Shown here: positions 10,298 to 22,579 of the stretch, one piece after another
How positions within the stretch are numbered: position 1 is the first letter of the stretch
Layout: each line of letters begins with the position of its first letter
DNA from: Piezodorus guildinii
Taxonomy: Eukaryota > Arthropoda > Insecta > Hemiptera > Pentatomidae
DNA length: 64,000 nt
Assembly: GCA_023052935.1 (NCBI GenBank)
Contig: CM041297.1
Location: forward strand, 91,543,521 to 91,607,520
Reading direction: 5' to 3'
Notes under the pieces: generated by a model
What the model saw: only the letters and a program-made list of their open reading frames with translations
What the model was told of the DNA's origin: nothing
Databases searched by the model: none
Position numbers and translations under genes: made by a program

Positions 10298-13136
10298 GTA
10301 AAAAAATACTTCTTGTAATGATATCTACTTTTATGTTTTATTATTTAATTACATTCTTTGAAAATTTAAATTTCGCATGGGGAAAAGAGATGAAATACAA
10401 TATTAGCGTTACTTCATAGTACATTTTATACATCTAAAAGCGAGATGTAAAGAAAAGTTGGAGCGTCTAACTTAAATTTTGTTTCCTTCTAAATTCTGTT
10501 AAATTTTATAAATGTTAATTTATAAATTAGCAGTTATAATTCAATTTTGAATCGTTAATGCAAATTCTGTGAATTTAATTCAGTATATTGAGACTCTGTG
10601 TAGATATCGTTTAACAAATTGAAACTCGATGCCATGGAAATCTGTTCCATTTGTAGATCGAACAAAAGGCAAAGTGTTTCGGCTATGCAGTGGTACTGAT
10701 TATTGGAATAAATGAAATTATTGTAGGGCTAATGTTCCGAATTAGAAGAGTCATTGACATGAAACAAATCGTCAATTACATTGGAAATTTTAAACCAAAA
10801 TGCTTCTTATACCATAGCATTAACAACAATTTTCATTATATTAAATATTCCATTTATACCTAATTAATGTTTATGAACACATTATTTCACACAATTATAA
10901 ATATTATTTCTAACTTTTCCGTATTATTTTAATTAAATTTAGTTTAAATCTTAATTTATATTTTCGTTAAACATTAATTCAGCGAATTGTTAACATAGCG
11001 CTTAGAATACACCGAGGCTTGTATATTTAATTAAAAATGTTATTTTAAGTTCAGCGTTGAGGTAAGAGTGTTCCTGTTAGTCCAGCACAATAACAGACGG
11101 AAGAGCTCTTGGAAACCCAAAATAAATAAATAGAGTTTCTGAAGAAGACAATTATTTCTCTTTCCCCGAAAGTAATTTACTACCTTCATCTACAATTGAT
11201 ATCATAAGTCTTTTTTTTTTTTTTTATATTTAGTTGACATCACGTTCACAGAATCTTTATTGATAGAATATTTCGATTAATCTAAACAACCAAAAGGTAC
11301 GATACAAAAACAATTCATCCAAGATTGTATTACATGTCTAGGTATATGCCTAAAGTGCATACTAAAAACAACATTACTTTTAGTTGAAATTAAATGTCTA
11401 TATATTTTTAATTGGAACTTTATTCAGTCTTGACTTCTCATGTTTTGTTATAACTAAGGTTTATATTATGTTAATTGACAATCAGTCTGGAGGGTGTGTT
11501 ATTAATGGCATCCCTTATGGGAAGAACTTCTTTTTGGTAAAATGACAGGTACTACATACAACGACTTTTTTCTTTGATAATTTTATTGATATTATTTCTT
11601 TAAGTTCAGATATTTATGTCTTTTATTGAAGTAAAAACTTCTTTAGGCGCGTTATGCGATTTTTGGCAGGGGTGAAAGCTTTGATTTCGTTACCATGATG
11701 ACGTTACCAACATGCTCTAGACTGGCGCTTGCGCAGCGGTCTGTGTATGCCTTTCCACGTTTTAGCAATTTCCGTGAACGTTATGGATACCGGCACACAA
11801 ATATCGATATTTATAATATTATTAAAACATTACTTTGCATGAAAATATTTTAACATACGAAGCCAAATAATGATCATCTTATTGTAAATTTTTAAATCTT
11901 ACAAAGGATAATTCGAATTACAATGCCGAAATTCAAGATGAAGAGAAAATTAAGGGTCGCAAATATCAACGCAGGCAAAAAATTCTACGAGAAAGAAAGT
12001 TTTAGAGTATATTCCAAATGTTCCGAATTTCCATGAAACAAATTGTAAGTCCATAAAAAAAATGTTCCATGTATACTACTAACTCATACAGACTACAGTC
12101 ACATTCTATGGCGCACTTCAAGATATATCTCTACTAAGTGTTGATTTTTTACAATTAAATGAAACAATTATAACAAAACTTGCATTCTCAATATAATCTA
12201 ATTTTACAAACATAGTCTTCTTTCCAACAAAAATCCATTGCAAATCGAGAATTAAAAAAAAATTTACTATGACTGCCTGAATTTTAATTTTTTTTTAATA
12301 ATAATTTCACAATCAAAAGTTTTATTTTTTTTTGTCACTAACATATCATTTATGTGATATGTAAATTATTTATATGGAACTCATTTTTGAAATAATATCA
12401 TATTTTTTGTAAATGGCATAATTATATTCATTTTTACTATTATTATTAGAAAAAATATAAGAATCGTATTTCATAACATCTAAATATGATATATTTATTT
12501 ATTTATCTTAATGAGTAGTTATATTAATAGTAATAATAGCCTGTATGAGTCACTTCAAAAGCATCCCATTTATTATGCTTAAAGCGAGCAATGCTCTCAA
12601 CGAAATGTTTGAAGAGGAAATTATAGACCTGCCCATATCACAGTAGCTTCTGCTCCTGACAGTTTGACCGTGTAGCGTAGGATTGCTGGAAATATGAGGG
12701 ATGGAGAGTTTAAATCAACGATAGATGAGTGTTGCGTCAGGTCCTCGAATGAGACCGTTAACTAATCTTGGAGTGTGATTTAGTTTTGTTATTACCTTTT
12801 TCTTCTTAATATCATGGATAATGTAAGAAAATTCTTTTCGTTCAGCTTCTATAACCAAAATGCTGCGAAATATAATCTATTATTTCTGAAAACGTGGGAA
12901 AAAAGACTTATTAAAAATATTTTGGGTCTGCAATATATCATAAATGATCATGTTAATTTTTTTTTTACTTTTTGGGGCTTATCCCTAATCATTAAAACTT
13001 ATGCATAGAATCCATAATACATTATTAGTTAAATAAGATGAAAGATTGTCCATCAGATCTACTACTTAGTCACTTATCTCCTTAAAGTATATTATATCTA
13101 AAATGACGATTTGGTGATACCGGAAAAGTCTCTTAA

Positions 13137-13139
<3 letters not shown>
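10293..13139. other. No gene seen
   Basis: A+T-rich, no supported coding region. More balanced patches at 11640-11780 and 12590-12780 look like unique sequence and are not recognised. Confidence 0.5.

Positions 13140-13190
<51 letters not shown>
13140..13190. repeat. (TA)n microsatellite
   Basis: About 25 TA units. Confidence 0.95.
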
Positions 13191-13191
<1 letters not shown>

Positions 13192-13504
13192 TTCATAAGG
13201 TTATGATTTGCTGACCTCTATTTACTAAGAAATATAAGGCAATTATTATACTATTTTCACTATTTTTGTAATTAACGGCCGCTATATTGTAACAAAATGA
13301 GTGATAGTAATATCGATTATCGTTGTTAGGGGCAAGCAGCAAATACAAAAAAAAAAAAAAGCTCATCATTTTTTAGAGTCACGGCCGGTAGACTATTGGA
13401 TTTTGTTGATTGAATATTTTACTTATGAATGGTATATAAATAACCTCAAACTCTGAAGGAATTTTTTTTTGAGAACCTATGGTTGACTGTTAAAATTATA
13501 GTTG

Positions 13505-13740
13505 GTCGAAATAATCAGAAGTCAGTGTGGTAAACAATATTTTAATTTTGCTGACGTTTCGGCTCATGTGATCCATTATCAGGGCACCAGTAAGCAATGC
13601 CAAGCATAAGCTGTTAGCATAAGTTATTGCTTGGTATGGAACATTGCTGCCTTGATGATTGCTCATACACGTATTTTTGAGCCGAAACGTTAGAAAAATT
13701 AAAATATTGTTTCTTAGACTGATTCATGATTATTCCTGAA
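13505..13740. repeat. Inverted pair of hammerhead-like repeats
   Basis: Left half (13505-13605, minus strand) and right half (13648-13740, plus strand) are inverted copies. Each has GAGCCGAAACGTYAG, then AAAATTAAAATATTGTTT and a tail ending in an ATTATTCC-like string. The left copy has CTGATAA and a GUC-type triplet (GAAACGTC); the right has TTGATGA and a GCTCA/TGAGC stem. Spacer is about 43 bp. Confidence 0.7.
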
Positions 13741-14013
13741 TTTTAATTTTTTTCATGGTATATTGTAAAATTCTATAACTAATAATCCGAAATTCAGCTA
13801 GTTGGGTAAAAAGAAAACTGCAAATTAACGCTGTTTATTAATTATTTGATAATTATTATTTTCTTATAACTATATTTGGCTATAAGAGTTTATATAGATG
13901 TTTACAGTCGATTAACTAATATGAATAGCTATAATTAATCAAACGAATATGCCCAATTTTCGGTATCTATAGATTGTACAGCTGACCGACGGATTCGTTT
14001 ATTTCATTTTTTA

Positions 14014-14285
14014 TTTATTTATTCGTTATTCTGGTTCTTCGTATCTTGAAACATAAGAATAACATCACTTATAATTTGTGGCCTGACCATATAAGATTTG
14101 TTTTCTTTGTTGATCGCTGTTTACAGTTTCGAAAACTCTATTCATATTGTTCTCTATCTTCGAAAATAACTGTGTTGCATGCGTTGATATATAGACAATA
14201 TTTCAATTTTTGGTTCATTATTTTCAATTTTATAGTTTTGTATATATCGTGTGAATGTAGTATGAATGTTGTACGTTACCACTAT
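14014..14285 (+). repeat. Family B repeat, copy 1
   Basis: Contains TTCGTTATTCTGGTTCTTC, then the family's internal unit (CTCTATTC...CTCTATCTTCGAAAATAACTG). No coding capacity. The family is defined by comparison among 14014, 14378, 14870, 39090, 55615, 57155, 60870 and 62610. Confidence 0.6.
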
Positions 14286-14323
14286 TAAAAATGTCCTGAA
14301 TTGGACAGATTGTAATATTGCTC

Positions 14324-14327
<4 letters not shown>

Positions 14328-14378
<51 letters not shown>
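14328..14378. repeat. Poly(A) tract, 51 bases
   Basis: Uninterrupted A-run between two family B copies. It has no recognisable retrotransposon body directly upstream. Confidence 0.95.
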
Positions 14379-14383
<5 letters not shown>

Positions 14384-14770
14384 ATAATCAACCTTTGTAA
14401 TCGAACAAAAAGAAAAAAAAATACCACTGCTCAAAATTTGAGAGCTTACGTTTCGAGATGCGTAGAATGCGTTCTTAGAAGAAAAGAACCGTCCAAATTA
14501 ATAAATATTTAAATGCCAAAATTGCATTTTTTGCTTTTAGTGCCATTTGATAGAGAATTAAATTATGGACCAAATGAAAAAAAAATCATTCAATTTGGTT
14601 AACAACTAGCATAGATATTGCCTTTTGAAATCAGTGGTAGTGGTAGTGTTATGATATGATACTTTGAATTAGTGCTTTTCATATTACTTTATTGCCATCT
14701 GCAGGTTTATAAACAGTTATACCCTATTATTATCAGGAAATAATAAACCATTGTGTAATAATTAGCAGCG
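14379..14770 (-). repeat. Family B repeat, copy 2
   Basis: Bounded by CAATAATCAACCTTTGTAAT and AATAATAAACCATTGTGTAA and containing CTCAAAATTTGAGAGCTTAC (minus-strand sense). It closely matches 55615-55990, including the block GGTTAACAACTAGC..TAGATATTG and ATCAGTGGTAGTG. Confidence 0.7.
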
Positions 14771-14814
14771 TTTTAACTTTCTTTTTTATAATTTTTTTTT
14801 TCTAGAAACATTTT

Positions 14815-15335
14815 TATTGGGTAATATTACAATCTGTCCTAATTAAGACATTTTATAATCAATCGAAGTAATTGATTAGAAAATTTCTATACAATATTTT
14901 CTCTATCTTCAAAAATAACTGAGTTACATGCGTTTATACATACACAAGATTACAATTTTTTACCTTTTTTTTATGTTTTTTAGAAACAATTTTTATTTAG
15001 TAATTTTACAATCTGTCCTAATTAGAACATTTTATAATTAATGGAAGTCATTTTTGATCGGCTGCCATTTTTTCACTACTCAGCTGATCAATGTCCTGGT
15101 GTTAGGATCATCAACGAATGCCCTGGTATTCTGTGCCAAATTAAAAAAAAAAAAAAAAATGGTTCAGTAGTTTATGGGAAAAATCGCGAACGGCGGACGA
15201 ACGTATTGGTTTCTTTATTTATTAGTCATGAGGATTCTACGCATCTTGAGAGGGAGTTATTATTATTATTTTTTTTTTTTTTTGTTTGGTCAATACAAAG
15301 GTTCATTGTTGAAAATAATAAAACAAAAAATTATC
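14815..15335 (+). repeat. Family B repeat, copy 3
   Basis: Carries the internal unit (CTCTATCTTCAAAAATAACTG), a CAGCTGATCAATG..TGTTAGGATCATC block, GGATTCTACGCATCTTGAGA and the end AAAGGTTCATTGTTGAAAAT. The string TACAATCTGTCCTAATTA occurs at 14827 and 15009, so there is an internal duplication. An open frame here is not convincing. Confidence 0.65.
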
Positions 15336-15520
15336 TATAACCATTCAATATACATTATTAGTAATAGTAACTGTCTAGTATAGTAAAATATCAGGAATAA
15401 TTAAGAATTAATATGGCCAATGACCAGTAATGAGCCGCAGTTTTCCAATGGTCAGTGCCATATTAAATCGCTTTTTTAATTTAAATTTATGTTAAAATAT
15501 TTCTGTTCTATAAATATATC

Positions 15521-15900
15521 TTATTTTCCTCCTAACCGCAGTGGAAATCCAAGGATTGAGCGGGTGGTGAACCATGATGGAGTTGAGGTTATTATAAGAG
15601 AGATAGGATGAGATGGAAGGCCGGGTCCAGGGATGTTGTTTACGAGTGTCAACAGAGGGAGGGCGTGGTTCCTTCCTAATTGGCAACTAACCTGGGAATC
15701 AATACTCGGAGAGCTCTCCGCCACCTCGGCCCTCTACCTATATCGCATCCCTTATCTGTATCCTCCGTCCGGATCTAGTATCTATATCCCTATCTCTATC
15801 TCGTATCTGGAAACCAGGTCTAGGGGTCCAATCTCATGGGAACACCTCTGCACTCGGCCGCCGCCTTGATACACGATCCTGCTCTGCCGGCTCAGAAATC
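15521..15900. other. Unrecognised G+C-rich island
   Basis: About 380 bp that is much richer in G+C than its flanks, with pyrimidine-rich CTATATCCCTATCTCTATC-like runs in the middle. Open frames exist on both strands but none resembles a known protein. It could be a single-copy regulatory block or an unrecognised SINE. Confidence 0.35.
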
Positions 15901-16059
15901 GTTCCCAATGATTCAGATGTTTATTTGAGATGTATTGGAAATCAATCATATTTTAGATAAATTATATAATATAATAATAAAACTTCCCATGTATTTCATA
16001 TACAAAAAGAGAAGGATTACCAAAATAACTATTTATCAAAGTTTATGCTATTCAGACTA

Positions 16060-16160
16060 AACACAATTTGGTGCACGCACACACTGTTTTCACTTACTTC
16101 CATTGTTAAAATCAATTTTAAATAAATTTAGATGCTGATTACATCTGCGTGTTATCAGTT
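16060..16160 (+). repeat. Family C fragment
   Basis: TTTCACTTACTTCCATTGTTAAAATCAA-like string, the diagnostic start of family C. Confidence 0.55.
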
Positions 16161-16229
16161 CATAAAGATTCATTTATTGCCTCACATACCCTTCAAGCCC
16201 ACATCAAGTATGGTGTAAGAACTAGAGAA

Positions 16230-16580
16230 TAAAAATAAATTCCTTCGAATCCCATAAAATAACCTTTACCCTTCGTCAAAATAACCCTTTTACTTCTTGC
16301 CCTAAAGTATCCTTTAATGACACTCCACTAGGCCCTGTTGAAAAGATCCGATACCTAGAACTCATTCTTGACAAACGTCTAACTTGGAATCCTCAAACAC
16401 GACTAAAACGACAAGAAGCTGCTCGCCCTTTTAGGCTACTTCAACACTTACTAGACAAACGGTCAAATTTTCCTCTTAACTACAAAAGGCTCATCTACAT
16501 GACTATTATAAGACCAATCTGGACTTACGTAGCAGAGCTATGGGTTCTACTAAAATTGTGCATAATGCATCGTATAAAGC
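16230..16580 (+). pseudogene. Jockey-like LINE fragment (older subfamily)
   Basis: One open frame gives HKITFTLRQNNP, then IRYLELILDKRLTWNPQTRL and YMTIIRPIWTYVAELW. It aligns with residues 712-803 of the intact Jockey ORF2 at 25764-28448 (there VRYLGLLLDKRLTWNPHTRL and ILKPMWTYGLELW). Only the region after the polymerase remains. Its TIIRP reading is shared with 32113-32570, which suggests a subfamily separate from the intact element. Confidence 0.8.
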
Positions 16581-16684
16581 AAAACGCTCTTCTCCTTTTG
16601 TTGAAAATTTCAGACATATACGCTTTTAAAATATGTTATTTTAGTTTTATACTATTTATCGTTTTCGAACTATAATTATCACAT

Positions 16685-16775
16685 AAGCACAGACTTTTTG
16701 TTGGGACTTTATAATTACGAGTTTTTCACAATACTTTCCCTTACTATATATATGTTTTTTAAAAGTAAAATGAAA
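16685..16775 (+). repeat. Family C fragment
   Basis: CACAATACTTTCCCTTACTATATATA matches 21065-21095 in the foldback region. Confidence 0.5.
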
Positions 16776-16779
16776 ACGT

Positions 16780-17400
16780 CAGATCTGAAATATGAACTTC
16801 ATCCGAAATAACTATTTGTAACATGATGGGTATAAAGATATTGAAAATCTGAAATAGTTACTACATACAGAGTTATAATTAATTTTAATAGAAAATATAT
16901 ATATTCGATCAGTAATATTACATTCTGCTCCATATGAAATCAAGGACATACTAAAACAGTGCCCAGAGATTTATTCAGACATAAAAATCTATCGTGTTGC
17001 GCTTTTATATTCCATAATATAAAAAATAATATATATTGTATTATTTTATGATGATGTAAGAATGGTTGATTGTATGCAGGATATTGAGGAGTTTATTAGG
17101 GGCACAGTCTTTATTAACACTTTAACTAAGTAAAACTTCATTTATTGTGCTTGTATATATATTTTTTTTATTTACTTTACTACTATCATGAAATAGTTCT
17201 ACAGTCATCCAGCGGCATATTTAATTTTTTTTTAAGTTATATAAATATTTTTTTTAAATATGGTCATAAAAACAACCAATACGACCAATGAATTGTATTT
17301 TATATCGTTTGTTCTTTGTTTATGTTAGACTTCATTCGTATTTCTTTCAAAACTAATTGTTTGATACTATATCTTTTAAACAATAAGCCTAAAGTTCACT
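16780..17400. other. No gene seen
   Basis: A+T-rich, nothing recognised. Confidence 0.5.
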
Positions 17401-17404
17401 TAAA

Positions 17405-17995
17405 CTGAACATGAGCAACGCACTACTTCGTGAAATCCCGGGATCGAGTTGCCAGGTTAATGAAGCAGTTGGACCCCTCTGCAGCAGATGCGGTCGAGAG
17501 TCAGAAACCCCTGCACATGTGTTAGGTAAATGTCCGTATAACATGCTTCTCGTTACCCGTCGGCAAAACCACATAAAAAAGGAAATAGCAGAACGTATAG
17601 AAAGGAAAAAATACAAATCTTTTCAATTGTTGTTTTGCCTTGATACTGAGGGGTCATGATTGGTGGACATCTTGGCATTTAGTGCTACAGAAAAGGAAGC
17701 ACTGATAGTAGATTCCTTTTTCAGATACGAAACCAATGACCGGGAACAAGGCAAAAAATCAAGAGGAGAAATAAAACATTTATACGAAATTTATTCCATA
17801 CCTGCAAGAAAAAATTTGTGAGGAGCGAAAGAGAATTTACAGTTACGGGACTTTTGTTCGGAAGTAGGGAGACCATCACAGTAGATACTGGATCATTTTT
17901 GGAGAGGTATGGACTCGAAAGAAATCAGTTGCAAAACATAGCAGATACCATAATCCTGGACTCACTGGGAATCCTGTATCACCACATATATTGAG
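17405..17995 (+). pseudogene. Restriction-endonuclease-type LINE, C-terminal fragment
   Basis: The frame 17411-17659 encodes LCSRCGRESETPAHVLGKC, an exact C-X2-C-X8-H-X4-C knuckle, followed by RRQNHIKKEIAERI in the place of the R-H-N block of the restriction-like endonuclease. After a frameshift the other parts appear: FSATEKEALIVDSFFRYE (17676-17730) and EFTVTGLLFGS-like sequence near 17835. These LINEs cut their target with this domain. It differs clearly from the R2-like copy at 4419 and is likely another clade (for example NeSL- or R4-like). At least two frame breaks make it non-functional. Confidence 0.7.
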
Positions 17996-17999
17996 GCTA

Positions 18000-18389
18000 G
18001 GCTGAATTTATAAATGACCATGAGCGAAATGTCTAATGTCTATGTATTTCTATTTGGCAATATTTTCCTTTATTTTATTTATTTATTTTTTTTTAAATTG
18101 TCTTCAGGATTGATGTGGTATGCTGTGTACTCATAGCAACTTAGTGAATTTGAGCAGCAGATCCAAATGGGAATTTCCTCCTTTAGTCAATTTTACTGTA
18201 GTATTTATTAGTAGTTTCATTAGAAGTGTTTCAGTATAACGATAATTTAATATAGGTAAGTGTTTGAAAATATTGCATACCATGTACAGTTATTTGTCCT
18301 GTTAAAATTAGTCCATAACTATTCGTGAAGTAGAAAAAAATAAATATTCTTCCAAAGGACCATTTATTTACAGAAGAATATTATTAAAA
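18000..18389. other. No gene seen
   Basis: A+T-rich, nothing recognised. Confidence 0.5.
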
Positions 18390-18515
18390 ATATTGAAGGA
18401 ATTAGTCCGGGTGGCGGTCATTAAATGAAACAACTGAATAGTTTCAACTATTTTATTGTTTGCCAACGTTTCGACCCCATTGTGGGTCATCATCAGGGCT
18501 AAAAAGATACAAAAA
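18390..18515 (-). repeat. Hammerhead-like motif repeat, intact copy
   Basis: On the minus strand: GCC-CTGATGA-T-GACCC, loop, GGGTC-GAAACGTTGGC, then AAACAATAAAATAG and a tail ending ACCGCCACCCGGACTAATTC. The stem GACCC/GGGTC replaces GGCTC/GAGCC of the copy at 34705, which means paired changes. The tail is shared with 6568-6690. Confidence 0.7.
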
Positions 18516-19950
18516 TGATACATTCAAAATAAGATTAAAAATACTATTCTTAAAAAAATAACTATTGCGCTAGAGAATGTCAATATTATAACATAAAAAG
18601 AACTAGATGTGTAAAGAAATCAATTAATTAAATTACAATGATAAAGGTATACTAATGAGAGCTATACAGACCAGATAATGACTAAAGATAATGTACAAAT
18701 ATAAAAGAAAAAATTACATGAAATAAAAAACATTAAAAAAATGGAGTACAGTGGAGATACGTACCGTCTGGTAGGCGATTGGAAACTAGGTACAATTTGG
18801 TAATAAGGAATATAGGCAGGTAGATAGGAAATTATATATCTAATTATATCCAAAATTATTGAAAATATAACAATAAAATAACATTATTAATCTTTTCTGT
18901 TTGTTTTACTTTTTATTACATCCGTAATAAGTTATATATAATTTTGTAAACTATATTTTGTATTTGAAATATTTTAATACTAATTTATCATAAAAAATAA
19001 ATGGTGACTTCCATCCAAACAATATCTTGCGGTATAAATGTAATGGGAACTCCTAAAATAGTTACTAAATATAGAGTATACACAAAACGTTTTGAATTTT
19101 TAATTTAATGATATTATAGTTCAATATTTTTTTATGTTGGGAGTTTGCATTACATTATTTTCAATTTTTTTTTTTTTTTAATTATTAGGCGGTTGAGATC
19201 AACTAAAATTGAAGGTAAATCACTTTGATGTTTAGGTTTTTGTGCAACTAATATAAACAAACTTTTATCATGCTAATTTACATTTGGTTGGAGGAGGTTC
19301 TAAAAACGGACTGTATCTCATTCCTTTACTAGTCCAAAAAAGATTGGGTTCAATCATAACGAAATTTAAGTTCAGGAATAATTAATACAACAATTTCCAG
19401 CTGGAATATACTTACCTTTATTGATTTCATTGATCAAAAAGACCTTTCATGTGATTTGCATTTGTGAGTTCGCCGTTTCTTCTCACTTTACATAATTGTC
19501 AATAATTAATGATTTAATTTTAGTAAGTAGCATTTGATTTTTCCGCGTTATTTATATTTTATTCTTTTGTTATTTTTGGAACAGTAATTATAATTTTTTA
19601 AATCATTTTGTTTTCATATGCAATGTAAGGAATTTTTTTTTGTTACCTCTCTTGACACTAACCTTACAGCTCTAAAACTTTAATACATTATACTTAAGGC
19701 TAATTATCTTATGTTCTTTGTGCAGATTACATTATATTTTATATGAATCGTATTATCTCTCAGTGTATATGTATGTATGTATAGAAAGACCAATTTTTTC
19801 CTTACCCTCTGGTTTTATTATTATACACAATATATACATATAAGACATGATATTTGATCTTTTATTACCCGAAGATATTTTAAGGAATATTTCTAGGTGC
19901 GCTGCATGCATTTTTAACATTTCAAGGGCTTTTATGAATTTATTTATACA
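18516..19950. other. No gene seen
   Basis: Very A+T-rich; no supported coding region. Confidence 0.5.
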
Positions 19951-19954
19951 ATAA

Positions 19955-20599
19955 TAAAAGTCTGGTGCGGGCAACATACGACTTTCACTTACCTCCATTA
20001 TTAAAATCAATGAAAGAATTTCAAAATACACTTAAAGATAAAAACACGTGAAACTATTAAGTATCAGTTAGTTTTATCGGCTTTTCATCACTCTTTATTA
20101 AATTTTACAATCTCTTTTGTATTAGATAATATTTTTTTCTAAAATATTTAGCTTTCCAACGGTATATTATAAGTGCATATTACTGTTGCTATGTTCAAAA
20201 TCCAAAAAAATCTGGTGCGGGCAACACACGACTTTACTTACCTCCATTTTAAAAATCAATGAAAGAATTTTCAAAAACAATTAGAGATAAAAATACGTGA
20301 AACTATTAAGGAATTAATCAAATTGAATTTATATAGAAACATGTGTTTTATTAAAAAATCTATTATATTATTATCTAAAATAATCAGTTAGTTATATGTT
20401 CATTTTATCACTGTCTATTAACTTTTAAAAGCTTGTGTATGAGATAATATTTTTTCTAAAATCTTTAGCTTTCCAACGGTATATCATGTATATTACTGCT
20501 CTTATGTTCAAAAACGAAAAATTGCATTAAAAAAAATATTTTTTCTGTTTTCTCCTTTAGTTGGGTATCGAATTTATATATATTTACCTGTTTTTCATC
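19955..20599 (+). repeat. Family C tandem units, left flank of the foldback element
   Basis: Two units, starting at about 19961 and 20212, each opening TCTGGTGCGGGCAACAYACG and continuing with ACTTACCTCCAT; unit length about 250 bp. They are followed without a gap by the foldback region. The same unit body occurs at 5862-6430. Confidence 0.7.
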
Positions 20600-20879
20600 A
20601 GCTGTAACAAGATGATATAGTTATTTTTATTGAATATACAAAATTAAAGGTACTTTGGAAGAAGAAAATTTAAAATATCGGCATTTAAGCCCTCTCAGAC
20701 CATTTTAATCAGAATAAAACCTATATAATATTAAAGCCCATTAAATTTTACATCGATATAGCGAGTTTAATCAAAATCGTAGGAACCGTTTTCGAGAAAA
20801 TCGAAAAAAGGTGCAAAATGCATGGTATAAAGTGCCTCTTCTGGTAAGCTCATTTTAATGAAAAAAGTTTCGTCACGTC

Positions 20880-21560
20880 TCGGGCGTAAAGTCTTAAATA
20901 TGAAATTTCAGTTTCATAGGACTTACCGTTTCCGCCCGGGAGTTACCACACACACACACACACACACACACAGACCTTTTTGCGGGACTTGGTTATTTGG
21001 AATCAGGGGACCCTAAAACTTGTATTTCCGTTGAAAACTGTAATTCGAAAATTTTCACGATCGCAATACTTCCCCTTACTATATATAGTAAGTGAAAGTA
21101 AAATCGCATTAAAAAAATATATTTTCAGTTTTCTCCATTTATATGACATAATATGACGAGATACACACACATACATGTATGTATTTTATGTATTTGTCTG
21201 ATGGGCTAAAGGCCTGTGCTAACCCATTGTTTGCTGATATCATCCCACCGCCCAAGCCTGGGAGGTGGCAAGGATCACTACCTCTCTTTGACGTAGTCGT
21301 CCAGGGAAGGAGTTCGGGCTATGTCTGAGCTCAATTTATTACCAAAACCATGAAGAATGGTCCCTCCCCATTTTTACTTTCACTTACTATATATATTAAG
21401 AGAAAGTATTGCGAACGTACAAATTTTTTATTTCCAGTTTGCAACGGAAATATGCATTTTAGGATCCCCTGAGTCCAAATAACCAAGTCCCGCAAAAAGG
21501 TCTGTGAGTGGTAACTCCCGGGCGGAAACGGTAAGTCCTATGAAACTGAAATTTCATATT
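20880..21560. repeat. Nested inverted repeat inside the left arm
   Basis: 20885-21105 and 21370-21560 are inverted copies of each other: AAATTTCAGTTTCATAGGAC, GTTTCCGCCCGGGAGTTACC, TTTTTGCGGGACTTGGTTAT and TTACTATATATA all recur in reverse. The left member contains a (CA)n run at 20944-20971. The spacer (21106-21369) has an unrecognised G+C-richer block at 21190-21365. Confidence 0.7.
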
Positions 21561-21572
21561 TCATACATATAG

Positions 21573-21740
21573 CATTTCCAAGTCAATTGTAACCTTTTCC
21601 AAGTCAAATGTAACTTTTTCCATTTCAAATGTAACCTTTTCCAAGTCAAATGTAACCCTTTCCATTTCAAATGTCACCTTTTCCAAGTCAAATGTCACCT
21701 TTTCCATTTCAAATGTTACCTTTTCCAAGTCAAATGTCAC
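21573..21740 (-). repeat. 21-bp minisatellite, left arm, 8 units
   Basis: Eight 21-bp units that alternate between two types, so the true period is 42 bp. On the minus strand the units read VTFDLEK and VTFEMEK in an open frame. The frame has no ATG (only GTG), so translation is not supported. Confidence 0.9.
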
Positions 21741-21984
21741 CTTTTTCTTCACTTCTAGCCTTAAATATTCCGTTTTATTTATTTATTTATTGAAAAATAA
21801 TTAGTTTAATCAACATTATGACTTTTTTAATAATTTTGGCATATAATAATTGATATTTTTTTCGGGTCTCTTAGATATTTTATATCAAGTTCTGTTTTTT
21901 ACTAGCTAATATTTAAAAAAACTAATTATCGTCTATTTAGTTTTAAGATAGTTGTTGATTTTGATTTTTCAGAGAGGAGGGGTA

Positions 21985-22530
21985 GTTTTTTGGAATAATT
22001 AATGTGTTTTCGGGTATTATAATTAAATTTTTCGAGCTGTATTTTTTATCGCTCGCGTGCATTTTAACTCGCATTAAATTTTAAGGTTTTTTATTGATAT
22101 AGGGATTAATTATTGTGCTTTCGGGTGGTTATGATTACGTTTTTTGAGGTGTATCTTTTATCGCTCATGCGTATTTCAACTCACATTTAATTTTAATGTT
22201 TTTTATTGATATTGGGATCAATTATTTTGCTGTCGGGTGGTTACAATTATGTTTTTCGAGCTGTATTTTTTTCGCTCGCGCTTATTTTTACTAAAATTTA
22301 CTTTTTATGTGTTTTATTGATATAGGGATTAAATAATGTGCTTTCGGGTGGTTATGATTACGTCTTTCGAGCTGTATTTTTTATCGCTCATGCGTATTTC
22401 AACTCGCATTTACTTTTAATGTTTTTTTATTGATATAGGTATTAATTATTTTGTTTTCGGGTGTTTATGATTACGTTTTTCGAGCTATATTTTTTTTGCT
22501 CGCGCTTATTTAAAAAAAATAAAAGAAAAA
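21985..22530 (+). repeat. 112-bp tandem array, left arm
   Basis: About five units of 111-113 bp. The marker ATTGATAT occurs at 22093, 22205, 22316 and 22429, and each unit also has TTTCGGGTGGTTATGATTAC and TTCGAGCTGTATTTTTTATC. Confidence 0.85.
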
Positions 22531-22579
22531 GCTAAACGGTGTATATTCCAGCAACGTTATAATGAGAACCAAAAACAAA

